A model generated the notes under the pieces. The model was not told the origin of the DNA and ran no database searches. It saw only the letters and a program-made list of their open reading frames with translations. Both the position numbers and the translations under genes were made by a program. From contig NZ_CP040889.1 in the NCBI RefSeq assembly GCF_006171285.1, positions 310,001-374,000 on the forward strand: 64,000 nt of DNA, written 5' to 3'. This document shows, piece after piece, positions 18,517 to 28,058 of this stretch. Position 1 is the first letter of the stretch; every line of letters begins with the position of its first letter. This DNA is from Leclercia adecarboxylata. GTDB taxonomy: Bacteria; Pseudomonadota; Gammaproteobacteria; Enterobacterales; Enterobacteriaceae.

Positions 18517-19283
18517 TGTTGTGCCCCCAGTTCCCACAGGGCATCCAGAAAGGCCGCGGCAAAACTGCCCGGTCCGCGGCTTTGGGCTGCCGCAAGGGTT
18601 CCGGCCCGTTTCATCCAGCCGCAGGCCGCCGCGATGTTTTCCAGCCGGTCGCCCGGCAGTGAACAGCTGGCCGCCACTACCGCCGACAGCGCGCAGCCGG
18701 TGCCCACCACACGGGTCATCATCGGATCGCCCCCGGTAACCGTCTGGGTACGCAGCCCGTCGGTGACGTAATCCACTTCCCCCGTCACCACCACGATGGC
18801 ATTGGTTTGCCGCGCCAGCGCCTGGGCCGCAGGCAGCGCGCTGGCCGCTGTATCGGTGGTGTCCACACCGCGTCCGCCCGCGCTCATCCCGGCAAGGGCG
18901 AGGATTTCCGAGGCATTGCCGCGAATGGCCGCCGGTTTGAGGACGAGGATCTGCTGACAGAACCGGGTGCGGTATCCCAGCGCGCCGACGGCTACCGGGT
19001 CCAGCACCCAGGGTTTACCGGCGGTAACCGCGCTCTCAATGGCCCGGCGCATCGCCTGGGCGCGCGACGCGGTTAACGTCCCGACGTTAATCAGCAGCGC
19101 ATCAGCGATAGCAGAGAATTGTTCCGCCTCTTCGGCTTCAATCACCATCGCCGGTGACGCGCCGAGCGCCAGCAACACGTTGGCGGTAAAGGTCTGCACG
19201 ACGTCGTTGGTCATACAGTGGGTGAGCGGAGAACGGGTTCGGAAGTGGTGTAAGGCATGTAAATTGAGCAGGTCAGGCTGCAT
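18513..19283 (-). CDS. thiM: ThiM, hydroxyethylthiazole kinase
   Basis: 256 residues (E. coli 262). It phosphorylates the thiazole alcohol for thiamine salvage. Family landmarks are [28 protein letters not shown] near the N terminus (read as two adjoining blocks), [10 protein letters not shown], and GTGCALSA with the active-site Cys near residue 200. It is preceded by a TPP riboswitch whose 3' end is about 50 bases before the start, and overlaps thiD by 4 bp. Confidence 0.96.
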   Translation of the reverse strand: MQPDLLNLHALHHFRTRSPLTHCMTNDVVQTFTANVLLALGASPAMVIEAEEAEQFSAIADALLINVGTLTASRAQAMRRAIESAVTAGKPWVLDPVAVGALGYRTRFCQQILVLKPAAIRGNASEILALAGMSAGGRGVDTTDTAASALPAAQALARQTNAIVVVTGEVDYVTDGLRTQTVTGGDPMMTRVVGTGCALSAVVAASCSLPGDRLENIAAACGWMKRAGTLAAAQSRGPGSFAAAFLDALWELGAQQ

Positions 19284-19331
19284 GGTATCGCTCCTGCCTT
19301 GCGCGAAGAAGCGATAGCCCGGAGGGCATCT

Positions 19332-19410
19332 GACTTCCCTACGCTGGCATTATCCAGATCAGGTGGTACGGGTATTTCTCAGCCTTCACAAAGAAGGGCA
19401 CCCCGAGTCA
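19332..19410 (-). promoter_or_regulatory. TPP (THI-box) riboswitch before thiM
   Basis: On the minus strand the conserved parts appear in order: gactcggggtgccctt, ggctgagaaatacccgta, cctgatctggataatgccagcg, and tagggaagt. These are the P2/P3 CUGAGA loop and the P4/P5 helices of the thiamine-pyrophosphate aptamer. It is expected to block thiM translation when TPP is abundant. Confidence 0.96.
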
Positions 19411-19737
19411 AATTACATAATGTAACGGTGGCAGCGTAGAGGATGCGTCTGGCAATAGCAAGGGGCTTTCTGGCGCTTCGCCACTCCTCCTGCTTACATC
19501 TCTGACACCCTTTTCTAACCCAGCAATAACCAGCTGCCAGGATAACTCTCAAGAAATTAGCTATTCGTGCTAAATGTGATCTTCGTCAACCTGAGACAAC
19601 GCCCCTTGCGTGATATTCAGCGCGCGCCACTGGTGCGTCTCTAATATAGACACCAGCAAAAAGTGGCCAGGCCAATAATAATTATCGAATCAACAACCGG
19701 GGAACAGACGATTTCCCCTTTCCTTTAAGGTTAATGT
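19411..19737. other. Intergenic region, nothing recognised beyond a dyad
   Basis: This 327-bp region separates the divergent thiM leader and the lipoprotein gene. It must contain promoters for both. A palindrome ttacataatgtaa lies at about 19414-19426, close to the riboswitch 5' end. I see no small gene or RNA. Confidence 0.5.
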
Positions 19738-20199
19738 ATGAAAAAGATTCTGTTGGTGGGTGTGATTGCCGCTTTGCTGGCGGGCTGTGTCTCTGAAGAG
19801 CAGCGCTTAGCGCAGTGTGAGGCCAAAGGCGTAAGCCGTGACGCCTGCTACATTGCCGACCAGAACCGTCAGGCCACCATCAATGCCGCAGCGGAAAAAC
19901 AGGCGCTCGAGAATGCGCATGAAGCCGTACAGCATGGCCAGGCGGCGCACGTTGCCGATCCGCTGCGTGAAGCCTCCTTCAGCGCCAACGGTATTAAAGC
20001 CAGCATCAATAACGGCTTCACCCAGGCCACCATCAACGGCAAGAAAGCCGTGGTGAAACGCTCAAATGCGAATTTCTACGAGGTGAAAGGCGCGGGTTAC
20101 GTGCTGTCGATCTCACTGGATGCGAACGGCGTGACCGACGCTTCATGGAATAAAACCCATGGCCGCGATCACGGTATTCTGAACGTCGTCCAAAAGTAG
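19738..20199 (+). CDS. Small putative lipoprotein, unknown function
   Basis: 153 residues with a clear lipoprotein signal: MKK, a hydrophobic core and the lipobox LLAGC (Cys17), followed by Val-Ser, which predicts outer-membrane sorting. An Ala/Gln/Glu-rich helix (about 45-75) precedes a beta-rich C-terminal part with repeated NGxKA-type turns (SANGIKASINNGF, TINGKKAVV). I do not recognise the family. aagg occurs about 10 bases before the ATG. It is a single gene between the thi operon and dat. Confidence 0.8.
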   Translation: MKKILLVGVIAALLAGCVSEEQRLAQCEAKGVSRDACYIADQNRQATINAAAEKQALENAHEAVQHGQAAHVADPLREASFSANGIKASINNGFTQATINGKKAVVKRSNANFYEVKGAGYVLSISLDANGVTDASWNKTHGRDHGILNVVQK

Positions 20200-20280
20200 T
20201 TCTAAAGCGTTCTAAAACGCCCCGCTTTTATACCCGAAGCCTCCCCCTGGAAACCTCAGGTGCCATGCGGGGTTACGCCC

Positions 20281-20305
20281 TACGCGCGTTGATTCAACGC
20301 GCGTA
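20281..20305. repeat. 11-bp perfect inverted repeat before dat
   Basis: tacgcgcgttg (20281-20291) and its complement (20295-20305) flank a 3-base loop. Neither side has a T run, so this is a candidate operator or mRNA structure in the 242-bp gap between the lipoprotein gene and dat. Confidence 0.6.
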
Positions 20306-20441
20306 ACAAAACGATAAACAATTAACCATTGAGCCCCGGGCAAAAAGGCTCTATATTGGCCGCGATTTTTGATGCCCTTCTCATTTTCTTAATTAATTAT
20401 TCAATCGGAGCCACGTGCTGAGCTGCGGTTGTAGGAGTGAT

Positions 20442-21824
20442 ATGATGACGGATAAAGTCCGTATTGATACTTTGAATGCCTCTTCTTTCAAAACCAACGA
20501 AACCTATCTGGCCCGTCAGGCCGAAATGGAATCCAATGTCAGGAGTTATCCGCGCAAGCTGCCTTTAGCCATTACTAAGGCGGACGGGGTGTGGATCACC
20601 GACGCGGATAACAAAGAGTATCTTGATTGCCTGGCCGGTGCGGGAACGCTGGCGCTGGGTCATAACCATCCTGATGTGCTGAAAAGCATTCAAAGTGTCA
20701 TTACCAGCGGCTTGCCGTTACATACCCTGGATCTGACCACGCCGTTGAAAGACGCGTTTTCAGAATACCTGCTCTCTATGCTGCCAGGCCAGGGCAAAGA
20801 GTACTGCCTGCAGTTCACCGGCCCGTCCGGCGCGGATGCTGTAGAAGCTGCGCTGAAGCTGGCGAAAAAAGTGACCGGCCGCAGCGGCATCATCAGCTTC
20901 TCTGGTGCATACCACGGCATGACCCACGGCGCACTGTCCGTGACCGGCAACCTGTCTCCGAAAGAAGCGGTTGACGGCATGATGCCAGAAGTCCAGTTCA
21001 TGCCTTACCCGCACCAGTACCGCTGTCCGCTGGGTATCGGTGGTGAAGCCGGTGTTAAAGCCCTGACCTACTACTTCGAAAACCTGATCAACGACGTTGA
21101 AAGCGGCGTGCGTAAACCTGCTGCCGTGATCCTGGAAGCAGTCCAGGGCGAAGGCGGCGTGAACCCGGCACCGGTTGAGTGGCTGCAGCGCATCCGTAAA
21201 GTGACCGAAGAGCACGGCATTCTGCTGATCCTCGACGAAGTTCAGGCTGGCTTTGCCCGTACCGGTAAATTCTTCGCCTTCGAACACGCGGGTATTCAGC
21301 CAGACATCGTTGTGATGTCCAAAGCTGTGGGTGGCGGTCTGCCGCTGGCCGTTCTCGGTATCAAAAAGCAGTTCGACGCCTGGTCTCCTGGCCACCACAC
21401 CGGTACCTTCCGTGGTAACCAACTGGCAATGGCCACCGGCCTCACCACCCTGCAGATCCTCAAAGAGCAGAACATCGCTGATAAAGTTGCCGCCCAGGGC
21501 GAGTGGCTGAAAGCGAAGCTGGTTGAGCTGCAGAAACGCTATCCGGTTATTGGTCACGTGCGCGGTCTGGGCATGATGATCGGGATTGAGATCGTTAAGC
21601 CGCACGAAGCTGCCGACCACATGGGCTGCTTCCCGGGCGACGGCGAGCTGTCTGCATTGATCCAGAAGAAGTGCTTCGAAGCGGGCCTGATTCTGGAGCG
21701 TGGCGGTCGTAACGGTAACGTCGTGCGTCTGCTGCCTTCCCTGCTGATCAGCGATCAGGAGCTGAATGTGTTCCTGGATAAATTTGAGCAGGCGCTGCTT
21801 GCTGCGGGCGTTCGCCCAGTCTAA
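20442..21824 (+). CDS. dat: Dat, diaminobutyrate-2-oxoglutarate aminotransferase
   Basis: 460 residues, class III PLP aminotransferase. It makes L-2,4-diaminobutyrate from aspartate semialdehyde and glutamate. The fold landmarks [26 protein letters not shown] and [12 protein letters not shown] are present, with PLP lysine K294 in [11 protein letters not shown] and a late TFRGNQ. aggag precedes tandem ATGs at 20442 and 20445; either may be used, and the spacing slightly favours 20445. A GTG at 20415 is unsupported. It is followed 9 bp later by ddc. Together they form the known diaminobutyrate pathway of Enterobacter and Acinetobacter. Confidence 0.95.
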   Translation: MMTDKVRIDTLNASSFKTNETYLARQAEMESNVRSYPRKLPLAITKADGVWITDADNKEYLDCLAGAGTLALGHNHPDVLKSIQSVITSGLPLHTLDLTTPLKDAFSEYLLSMLPGQGKEYCLQFTGPSGADAVEAALKLAKKVTGRSGIISFSGAYHGMTHGALSVTGNLSPKEAVDGMMPEVQFMPYPHQYRCPLGIGGEAGVKALTYYFENLINDVESGVRKPAAVILEAVQGEGGVNPAPVEWLQRIRKVTEEHGILLILDEVQAGFARTGKFFAFEHAGIQPDIVVMSKAVGGGLPLAVLGIKKQFDAWSPGHHTGTFRGNQLAMATGLTTLQILKEQNIADKVAAQGEWLKAKLVELQKRYPVIGHVRGLGMMIGIEIVKPHEAADHMGCFPGDGELSALIQKKCFEAGLILERGGRNGNVVRLLPSLLISDQELNVFLDKFEQALLAAGVRPV

Positions 21825-21833
21825 CCGGAGACA

Positions 21834-23309
21834 ATGGATACAATGTCAGATTTAAACCCGATTTTGTCGTCCTCGGCGCAAAGCATCGAAGCCTATCAGC
21901 AGGCCATCGAGCAGAGCACCCAGGCGGTCATGCAGTGGCTGAAACAGCCGGAAATGTACCAGGGTAAAACGGTCGCCGAGCTGCGCGAACGTATTAACCT
22001 GGACTTCAGCCCGGAAGGGCTGGGCAACGAAACCGCTATCGAGCGCGCCGTTGAATATTTCCTGAAAGACAGCCTGGCGGTGCATCATCCGCAGTGTGTG
22101 GCGCATCTTCACTGCCCGAGCCTGGTGGTAAGCCAGGCGGCGGAAGTGATGATCAACGCCACTAACCAGAGCATGGACTCCTGGGATCAGAGCCCGTCTG
22201 CGACCATTATCGAGATAAAACTGATCGAGTGGCTGCGTACCCGCCTGGGTTATCAGGCGGGCGACGCGGGCGTTTTCACCAGCGGCGGCACCCAGAGCAA
22301 CATGATGGGTCTGATGCTGGCGCGCGATGCCTTCTTCGCGCGTCAGGGCCACTCCGTCCAGCAGGATGGTCTGGTGGGCGATCTGCGTAAGATCCGTGTT
22401 CTCTGCTCCGACAGCGCACACTTCTCCGTACAGAAGAATATGGCGCTGATGGGTCTGGGCTACCAGTCCGTTATCCAGGTTAAAACTGACGAATGTTCGC
22501 GTATGGATCTGAACGATCTGGCCGCGAAAATTGAGCAGTGCAATGCCAACGGCGAACAGATTCTGGCGATCGTTGCCACTGCAGGTACCACGGACGCGGG
22601 CGCTATCGATCCGCTGCGTGCGATTGCAGAGCTGGCGGCAAAGCAGAATATCTGGGTTCACGTCGATGCGGCATGGGGCGGCGCGCTGCTGATGTCCGAG
22701 AAGTATCGCGATTACCTCGATGGTATCGAGCTGGTGGATTCCGTGACTCTGGACTTCCACAAGCAGTTCTTCCAGACCATCAGCTGCGGCGCGTTCCTGC
22801 TGAAAGAGGCGCGTCACTATGAGCTGATGCGCTATCAGGCGGCGTACCTGAACTCTGAGTTTGACGAAGAGGCTGGCGTGCCAAACCTGGTATCCAAATC
22901 CCTGCAGACCACCCGTCGTTTCGACGCGCTGAAGCTGTGGATGAGTCTGGAAGCGCTGGGCGAGAAGAAATACGCGGAGATCATCGATCACGGTGTCACC
23001 ATGGCGCAGCAGGTTGCCGCGTATGTAACCGAACAGCCGCTGCTGGAGCTGGTCATGCCGCCACAGCTGGCGAGCGTTCTGTTCCGCTTCCGTCCTGAGC
23101 ATCAGCTGGATGACGCGGCCATCGCGCTGCTCAACCAGAAAATTGGCGATGCCCTGCTGGAATCCGGCCGCGCTAACGTCGGGGTTACCGAGCATAACGG
23201 TATCACCTGCCTGAAGCTGACCCTGCTGAACCCGGTTGTGACCCTGGAGGATGTTAAAGTCCTGCTGTCACTGGTGGAACGCACGGCGCGCGAGCTGCTG
23301 GCTAAGTAA
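21834..23309 (+). CDS. ddc: Ddc, L-2,4-diaminobutyrate decarboxylase
   Basis: 491 residues, group II PLP decarboxylase. It converts diaminobutyrate to 1,3-diaminopropane. Motifs: TSGGTQSNMMGLMLAR, HVDAAWGGALLMS, and DFHK with PLP lysine K310. ggag lies 3 bases before the first ATG (21834) and 12 before a second (21843), so the true start is uncertain by three codons. It forms an operon with dat and ends at a strong terminator at 23318-23342, convergent with wzc. Confidence 0.96.
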   Translation: MDTMSDLNPILSSSAQSIEAYQQAIEQSTQAVMQWLKQPEMYQGKTVAELRERINLDFSPEGLGNETAIERAVEYFLKDSLAVHHPQCVAHLHCPSLVVSQAAEVMINATNQSMDSWDQSPSATIIEIKLIEWLRTRLGYQAGDAGVFTSGGTQSNMMGLMLARDAFFARQGHSVQQDGLVGDLRKIRVLCSDSAHFSVQKNMALMGLGYQSVIQVKTDECSRMDLNDLAAKIEQCNANGEQILAIVATAGTTDAGAIDPLRAIAELAAKQNIWVHVDAAWGGALLMSEKYRDYLDGIELVDSVTLDFHKQFFQTISCGAFLLKEARHYELMRYQAAYLNSEFDEEAGVPNLVSKSLQTTRRFDALKLWMSLEALGEKKYAEIIDHGVTMAQQVAAYVTEQPLLELVMPPQLASVLFRFRPEHQLDDAAIALLNQKIGDALLESGRANVGVTEHNGITCLKLTLLNPVVTLEDVKVLLSLVERTARELLAK

Positions 23310-23317
23310 GTTGTTCT

Positions 23318-23342
23318 ATCCGGCGGCGCCCTGCCGCCGGAT
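23318..23342 (+). terminator. Terminator of dat-ddc
   Basis: A 9-bp perfect GC-rich stem (atccggcgg 23318-23326 with 23334-23342), a 7-base loop and the tail ttctttccctt. Confidence 0.8.
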
Positions 23343-23370
23343 TTCTTTCCCTTCTTCACTGCTCTTAGCC

Positions 23371-25560
23371 CTATTTTTTCTCTGCGTCGTGTTGCGAGAC
23401 GTAGCTGTAGGTGCCGTAACTCTCGCTGTAATAGTTGGCTGCAGACTTCACAACGTCATTCAGAATGGCACCTTTGATATTCACCCCCATCTGCTGCAAA
23501 CGCCGTTGACTGATCAGCATCTCCCGCACGGTCGTGATGTTGTGGCGGGCGACCAGCAGCGTAGATGCCGCAATACTCCCCACTAATGCCGCGTCAGTCA
23601 CCGCCAGGATCGGCGGCGTATCGACAATCACGATATCGTAATGCTCACTCGCCCAGGCCATAAATTCTCGGAAACGGCTGTGCATCAGCAGTTCAGACGG
23701 ATTCGGCGGGTACTGACCGCAGGTCACCACGTCGAAATTGCCGCTGGTAAAGGTCTGGGCGGCCTGGGTGAAGGACACTTTGCCTGACAGGACGTCAGAT
23801 AACCCCTTATCATTATTAAGCCCCAGAATGTTGTGCACGTAGCCTTTACGCATATCCGCATCAACGAATAGCACCCGCTGATCCACCTGTGCCACCAGCG
23901 CCGCCAGCGACGTACTGACCAGGGTTTTACCGCAGTCCTGGCCCGGGCCGCTGAACATGAGAATGTTGTTCCCGGCATCCATCATGGCGAAATGCAGGCT
24001 GGTGCGTAATCCGCGCACCGCCTCGACAAAAATATCCAGCGGTTGGTCGACGGGCAAAAAGGGCACGCCTGAGGTTTTATGCCTGAAGCAGTAGCGGAAG
24101 AAATATCTCCCGCCTAAACGGGTTTTACTGTTTAACCATTCCGAGCGCGGTAAGGTGGCATAGACATTAATCCCTTCGCTTTCGAGCTGCTCCGGCGAGT
24201 TAATCCCCCGTCTCAGAGCGGATTTCGCCAGCACCAGGCCCACAGAAAGGAACGCGCCAAAAATTGTCATGAGCATGACAACAAGCGCCTTACGCGGCTT
24301 TATTGGAACCGGGTGGGTGGCCGCCTGGTCAATGATACGCACGTTGCCAATGGCGCTGGAGCGGGAGATGTTCAGCTCCTGCTGGCGCGTCAGCAGCTGA
24401 AGATAGACGGCGCGACCAGAATCCACGTCGCGGCTGAGGCGTACGATCTGCTGCTGGGTCGACGGCATTGCACTGACCCGTTTGTTCAGCCGCACCCTTT
24501 CCTGCTCTAACGTCTGACGCTTCTCGCGCAGTGCGCGATAGGTCGGGTGATCTTTTTTATAGTGCTGCGACACTTCCGCTTCGCGGAAGGTTAATTCATT
24601 GAGCTGATTATCGACGTTAACGATCTGCTCCAGCACAGCTTTTGCCTCGAGCGATAGATCCACCGAGTCGCGCTGTTTACGGTAGGTGTTCAGCCGCTCT
24701 TCTGCCAGCTCCAGTTCGCTGCGCACCTGCGGCAGCTGGCGCTGCAGAAAATCAAGGCTTTGCGAATCCTGCGCCGCCTGGCGGGCAATGTTTTGTCTCA
24801 GATAGCTCTCGGCAATGTGGTTCAGAATGTTGGCGATCTGGTCGGGATTCGACCCCGTCATGCTCAGCGTGAGGATCCCACTCTCCTTACCCTGCTCCGT
24901 CACGGTAAACTGGCGGCTCAGGGCGTTGATGGCTTCAAGCTGCGAACGCTGACTCACCCGAAAACGGGTTCCTGGCGGTGCCGACAACTCACGAACCTTA
25001 ATCGTCACGCCCGCCTGTTGCACCAACGCCCCGACGCTCCCCTGCAGGTTAATCCCTTCCCCTTCAAGACGATATTTACCGTTGCTTTCAGCAGTGAGGG
25101 TCAGCGACATCGCTTTACCCGGCGTGGCGGGGAGCGTCAGACTGTCGAGCATCAGGGAGACGGCTGGCTGGCCGCTCAACCTCGCCCAGCCCTCTCCTGC
25201 CAGAGGGAAGCGGATCGGGGTTATCTCATCACGCAGGCGCAACGCGTCCACGGTTTCGCCAAGGATCATGCGGGATTTCAGCAGCTGAATTTCAGCAGAT
25301 GAGTCCTGAGTGAAAGTGGGCGATAGCTGATTTAACGATTTGAGCAGGCTGTTCTGCTGCTTCTCTTCAATTTGCACCAGGGCATCTGCAATATATACCG
25401 GCGATGCAAATAACGCATAGAGCACGCCGCTGAGCGCAAACAGTAGCGTACAAATAAAAACAGACACGCGATGATCAATTAATTCTCCCAGAAGCCGCGC
25501 CAGATCCAGCTCATGATTATCAACAGAATAAGCCTGCGCATTTACGATTTTCGACGACAT
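23371..25560 (-). CDS. wzc: Wzc/Etk-type capsule-export tyrosine autokinase
   Basis: 729 residues, a bacterial tyrosine kinase and polysaccharide co-polymerase. TM1 (about 32-52) and TM2 (about 425-446) flank a large periplasmic Wzz-type domain with a coiled-coil-like segment (about 265-400). The cytoplasmic kinase shows Walker A GPGQDCGKT (538-546), Walker A' VLFVDADMRKG and Walker B DIVIVDTPP. The C terminus carries a cluster of five tyrosines (AANYYSESYGTYSYVSQ) for autophosphorylation. It overlaps wzb by 19 bp. No wzx, wzy or glycosyltransferase gene is nearby, so it resembles the etk-etp-gfcE set more than a full capsule locus. Confidence 0.93.
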   Translation of the reverse strand: MSSKIVNAQAYSVDNHELDLARLLGELIDHRVSVFICTLLFALSGVLYALFASPVYIADALVQIEEKQQNSLLKSLNQLSPTFTQDSSAEIQLLKSRMILGETVDALRLRDEITPIRFPLAGEGWARLSGQPAVSLMLDSLTLPATPGKAMSLTLTAESNGKYRLEGEGINLQGSVGALVQQAGVTIKVRELSAPPGTRFRVSQRSQLEAINALSRQFTVTEQGKESGILTLSMTGSNPDQIANILNHIAESYLRQNIARQAAQDSQSLDFLQRQLPQVRSELELAEERLNTYRKQRDSVDLSLEAKAVLEQIVNVDNQLNELTFREAEVSQHYKKDHPTYRALREKRQTLEQERVRLNKRVSAMPSTQQQIVRLSRDVDSGRAVYLQLLTRQQELNISRSSAIGNVRIIDQAATHPVPIKPRKALVVMLMTIFGAFLSVGLVLAKSALRRGINSPEQLESEGINVYATLPRSEWLNSKTRLGGRYFFRYCFRHKTSGVPFLPVDQPLDIFVEAVRGLRTSLHFAMMDAGNNILMFSGPGQDCGKTLVSTSLAALVAQVDQRVLFVDADMRKGYVHNILGLNNDKGLSDVLSGKVSFTQAAQTFTSGNFDVVTCGQYPPNPSELLMHSRFREFMAWASEHYDIVIVDTPPILAVTDAALVGSIAASTLLVARHNITTVREMLISQRRLQQMGVNIKGAILNDVVKSAANYYSESYGTYSYVSQHDAEKK

Positions 25561-26006
25561 GTACGTAATCCCTTAACTGTAAGTCGGTTGGCCCATTCCT
25601 GACTTGCTTCGCCAAGCAGGCGAAAAACATACTCAAATGCTTCCATGCTTTTACCGTACGGATCGGGGATCTCCTGTTGCCTGAGCCATTGGCCGAACAG
25701 CAGGGTTTTGCCACGCATTTCCGGCGCAATAAGCGAAATACGGTTTATTTGCGCGGATTCCATAGCAAGGATCAGATCGTATTCCCGCATCATTACCGCC
25801 GTCAGTGGACGCGCAGCGTGATCCTCCAGCGAGATTCCATAGGTGCTGGCTATTTTCTGCGCATGACTGTCCGCCGGACGTCCGGCCAGACCGCAGATAC
25901 CCGCCGAGGCGATGGTAAATGTGGGCAACTTTTGTTGCAAAAGCCGCTCGCCAATCGGAGAGCGACAAATGTTTCCCGTGCATACCACCAGAATTGACTG
26001 GATCAT
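25542..26006 (-). CDS. wzb: Wzb/Etp-type low-molecular-weight protein tyrosine phosphatase
   Basis: 154 residues. The LMW-PTP P-loop VCTGNICRSP has nucleophile Cys9 and Arg15, and the general-acid Asp115 sits in IPDPYG. It dephosphorylates the tyrosine-rich tail of Wzc, allowing the assembly cycle of the export machine. The last residues overlap wzc and the start shares its ATG with the end of wza (overlap at 26006), so the trio is tightly coupled. Confidence 0.95.
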   Translation of the reverse strand: MIQSILVVCTGNICRSPIGERLLQQKLPTFTIASAGICGLAGRPADSHAQKIASTYGISLEDHAARPLTAVMMREYDLILAMESAQINRISLIAPEMRGKTLLFGQWLRQQEIPDPYGKSMEAFEYVFRLLGEASQEWANRLTVKGLRTCRRKS

Positions 26007-27145
26007 TATTCAGGCCACGACCTGATAAAGCGCACGGTTTCGGTCAGGTCATGCACGCCGCTGATGGTAGGCACCAGCTGCGTAATTACCCGGTTCCAGC
26101 GTGAGACAGGGGCTGTGGTGACGTAGACGATATCGTAGGGCTGGAGCTGAAACTCAGTGCCGAGCACCATAGCCGACGCATCGCGGGCATTCAGCTGATA
26201 AATGTTCGCGATTTTACCGTCCTTACTGTTTTTGCCGGTGGAGCGGATGATGAAGATGCCGCTCGCATCAGCCATGTCCTGATTCATACCACCGGCATTT
26301 GCCAGGGCTTCTGCCAGCGTCATGCCGCTGCGATCCATCTTCAGGGTGCTCTGTTTCACCACTTCGCCCATCACAAAGACTTTCAGGGCGTCATTGCGCG
26401 GTACAAACAGGATATCGCCCGGCCACAGCAATCTGTTTTGCGTCAGATCGCCGTGCTGCATCAGGGCGTGCAGCGAAATTCGCGTGTCCTGGCCGTCATG
26501 GGTCAGCACCACGTTTCGCCAGTCTGCATCCGTCGAAAGGCCCCCCGCCGCGTTAATCGCATCCATGATGGTCAGGGGAATATTGGTAATTGGCTGCTGC
26601 CCGGATTTCACCACTTCGCCAGTGACATAGGCCTTTTGTGAACGAAACGCCGCAATGCTGACGTCGACCTGCGGGCTTTCAATGACTATGTCCAGCCGGA
26701 CCGTGATCTCTTCGCGCACCTGGGCGAGGGTCTTTCCGGCGACATGGAGTTTGCCGACGTAGGGATAGAAGATCGTTCCGTCTGCGCCCACCCAGTTGCC
26801 GGTGTCGCTGGCGCTGCGATACTGACCGGCAGGCGTGGTGAGCTCGGGGTGATCCCAGACGGTGATCATTAGCACGTCCCCGGGGCCGATCCGGTATTCC
26901 CAACGTTTTAGCTGTTCATCGAGATTCGGATTTGCCTGAGATTTTACCTGGTTGGTGCGAAGCTGCTCAATCACTGAAGGCGTCAAAGGCCAGACGTCCA
27001 CTTTCTTATCCAAATCAAGCGGGTTGTCTTTAACAGCAACGTTATTTTTTCCAGATATATTTATATGTTGGCCGGGCATAAGGGTGCAGCCCGATAATAA
27101 TATTGCGCAAATAAAAGCTGCACTGTTGCGGAGTGGGATTGTCAT
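26006..27145 (-). CDS. wza: Wza/GfcE-type outer-membrane polysaccharide export lipoprotein
   Basis: 379 residues, the family length. The lipoprotein signal ends in LLSGC (Cys20). The Poly_export domain starts at [19 protein letters not shown] (about 84-102), followed by two SLBB-type domains ([29 protein letters not shown]) and a C-terminal amphipathic segment ending in RFIRSWPE that should form the membrane barrel. It is first in the wza-wzb-wzc operon. Upstream lies a long AT-rich region. Confidence 0.94.
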   Translation of the reverse strand: MTIPLRNSAAFICAILLSGCTLMPGQHINISGKNNVAVKDNPLDLDKKVDVWPLTPSVIEQLRTNQVKSQANPNLDEQLKRWEYRIGPGDVLMITVWDHPELTTPAGQYRSASDTGNWVGADGTIFYPYVGKLHVAGKTLAQVREEITVRLDIVIESPQVDVSIAAFRSQKAYVTGEVVKSGQQPITNIPLTIMDAINAAGGLSTDADWRNVVLTHDGQDTRISLHALMQHGDLTQNRLLWPGDILFVPRNDALKVFVMGEVVKQSTLKMDRSGMTLAEALANAGGMNQDMADASGIFIIRSTGKNSKDGKIANIYQLNARDASAMVLGTEFQLQPYDIVYVTTAPVSRWNRVITQLVPTISGVHDLTETVRFIRSWPE

Positions 27146-27642
27146 TAATAATGGATGCTCTATTATATTCCGTTAATAGCCCTATAACTTCCTTGTAGCT
27201 CACATTAAATTAGCCACATCATTAAAAATAAAATATCAATTACAATTAATCACTTACAAAAAAACCCGATAAAAGAAAAGCACCAACCATGTTGATAACT
27301 GTCTGGTATTATCTTTAAATAAGAGGAAAACCAAAAAACGCAAATTAACTAACACACATCATAAGCATTTCAGGGAAAGAATTATACAGTACAATAACGG
27401 CTATTATGCCCCTAAAGCGTCACTTTCAGATTTTATAAAATTAATAATACATTACACAAATTCGATTTAATGAAAAATTTGCGTCACAAATAATTAATTC
27501 GGCCCTGTTGGTGGCAAGGATGTGTTGATTTGTTACATTTTTTACCAGCTTAGCCAAACGGCAAAACATAAAATAGACTCTCTGTTGCTCAGCCACGAAA
27601 CGGCAAAACAAGAGTAATGGCCACGGTAAATCTGGAGAAAAA
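27146..27642. other. AT-rich intergenic region between wza and rcnB-like gene
   Basis: This 497-bp stretch has no credible gene. It is strikingly AT-rich (runs such as aaaataaaatatcaattaca) beside GC-rich coding DNA, as expected for an H-NS-bound promoter of acquired genes. I looked for a JUMPstart element and an RcsAB box and recognised neither. Confidence 0.55.
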
Positions 27643-27975
27643 ATGACTAAAGGTAAAATTCTACTTCTGGGCGTATTGATGTCACTGGCGAGTGCAGCCT
27701 TTGCTGCCCCACAAGCCACAGCGGCGCCCTCTGGCATCCAGGCCTATGAGGAACAGGAGTTTGTAGCCGATTTTACGAAATATAAGATTGGTGATTTCGC
27801 CCCGGCGCAGTACCTGACACCTGAGTACACCATCAAGCAATATAACCTGCGTAATCTTCCTGCACCGGACGCAGGCACGCACTGGACCTACATGGGCGAG
27901 AACTACGTGCTGGTGGGCGATACTGACGGCAAGATCTACAAAGCCTATAACGGCGATATTTTCTATCACCGTTAA
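27643..27975 (+). CDS. rcnB: RcnB-like periplasmic protein
   Basis: 110 residues (E. coli RcnB 112) with a cleavable signal peptide (likely cut after AAFA near residue 22). The C-terminal RcnB domain is close to the E. coli sequence: NLRNLPAPDAGTHWTYMGEN, then YVLVGDTDGKIYKAYNGDIF. RcnB modulates nickel/cobalt export by RcnA in E. coli. Here neither rcnR nor rcnA is adjacent, so its role is uncertain. ggag lies before the ATG and a terminator follows. Confidence 0.87.
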   Translation: MTKGKILLLGVLMSLASAAFAAPQATAAPSGIQAYEEQEFVADFTKYKIGDFAPAQYLTPEYTIKQYNLRNLPAPDAGTHWTYMGENYVLVGDTDGKIYKAYNGDIFYHR

Positions 27976-28007
27976 TCGTTTGTTGTGCCGGGTGGCGAGG
28001 TAAAAGC

Positions 28008-28034
28008 AAAACGGTCACCTGAGGTGACCGTTTT
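28008..28034. terminator. Bidirectional terminator between rcnB-like gene and mrp
   Basis: A 12-bp perfect stem (aaaacggtcacc with ggtgaccgtttt), 3-base loop, with A/T tracts on both sides. The genes are convergent. Confidence 0.85.
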
Positions 28035-28058
28035 TGTGTTAGCACCCGCGCAAAAGCG

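Noticed and set aside
21852..23195. 447-codon open frame antisense to ddc
   Set aside because: It is a shadow of ddc, which has all catalytic motifs. The antisense product shows no recognisable domain.
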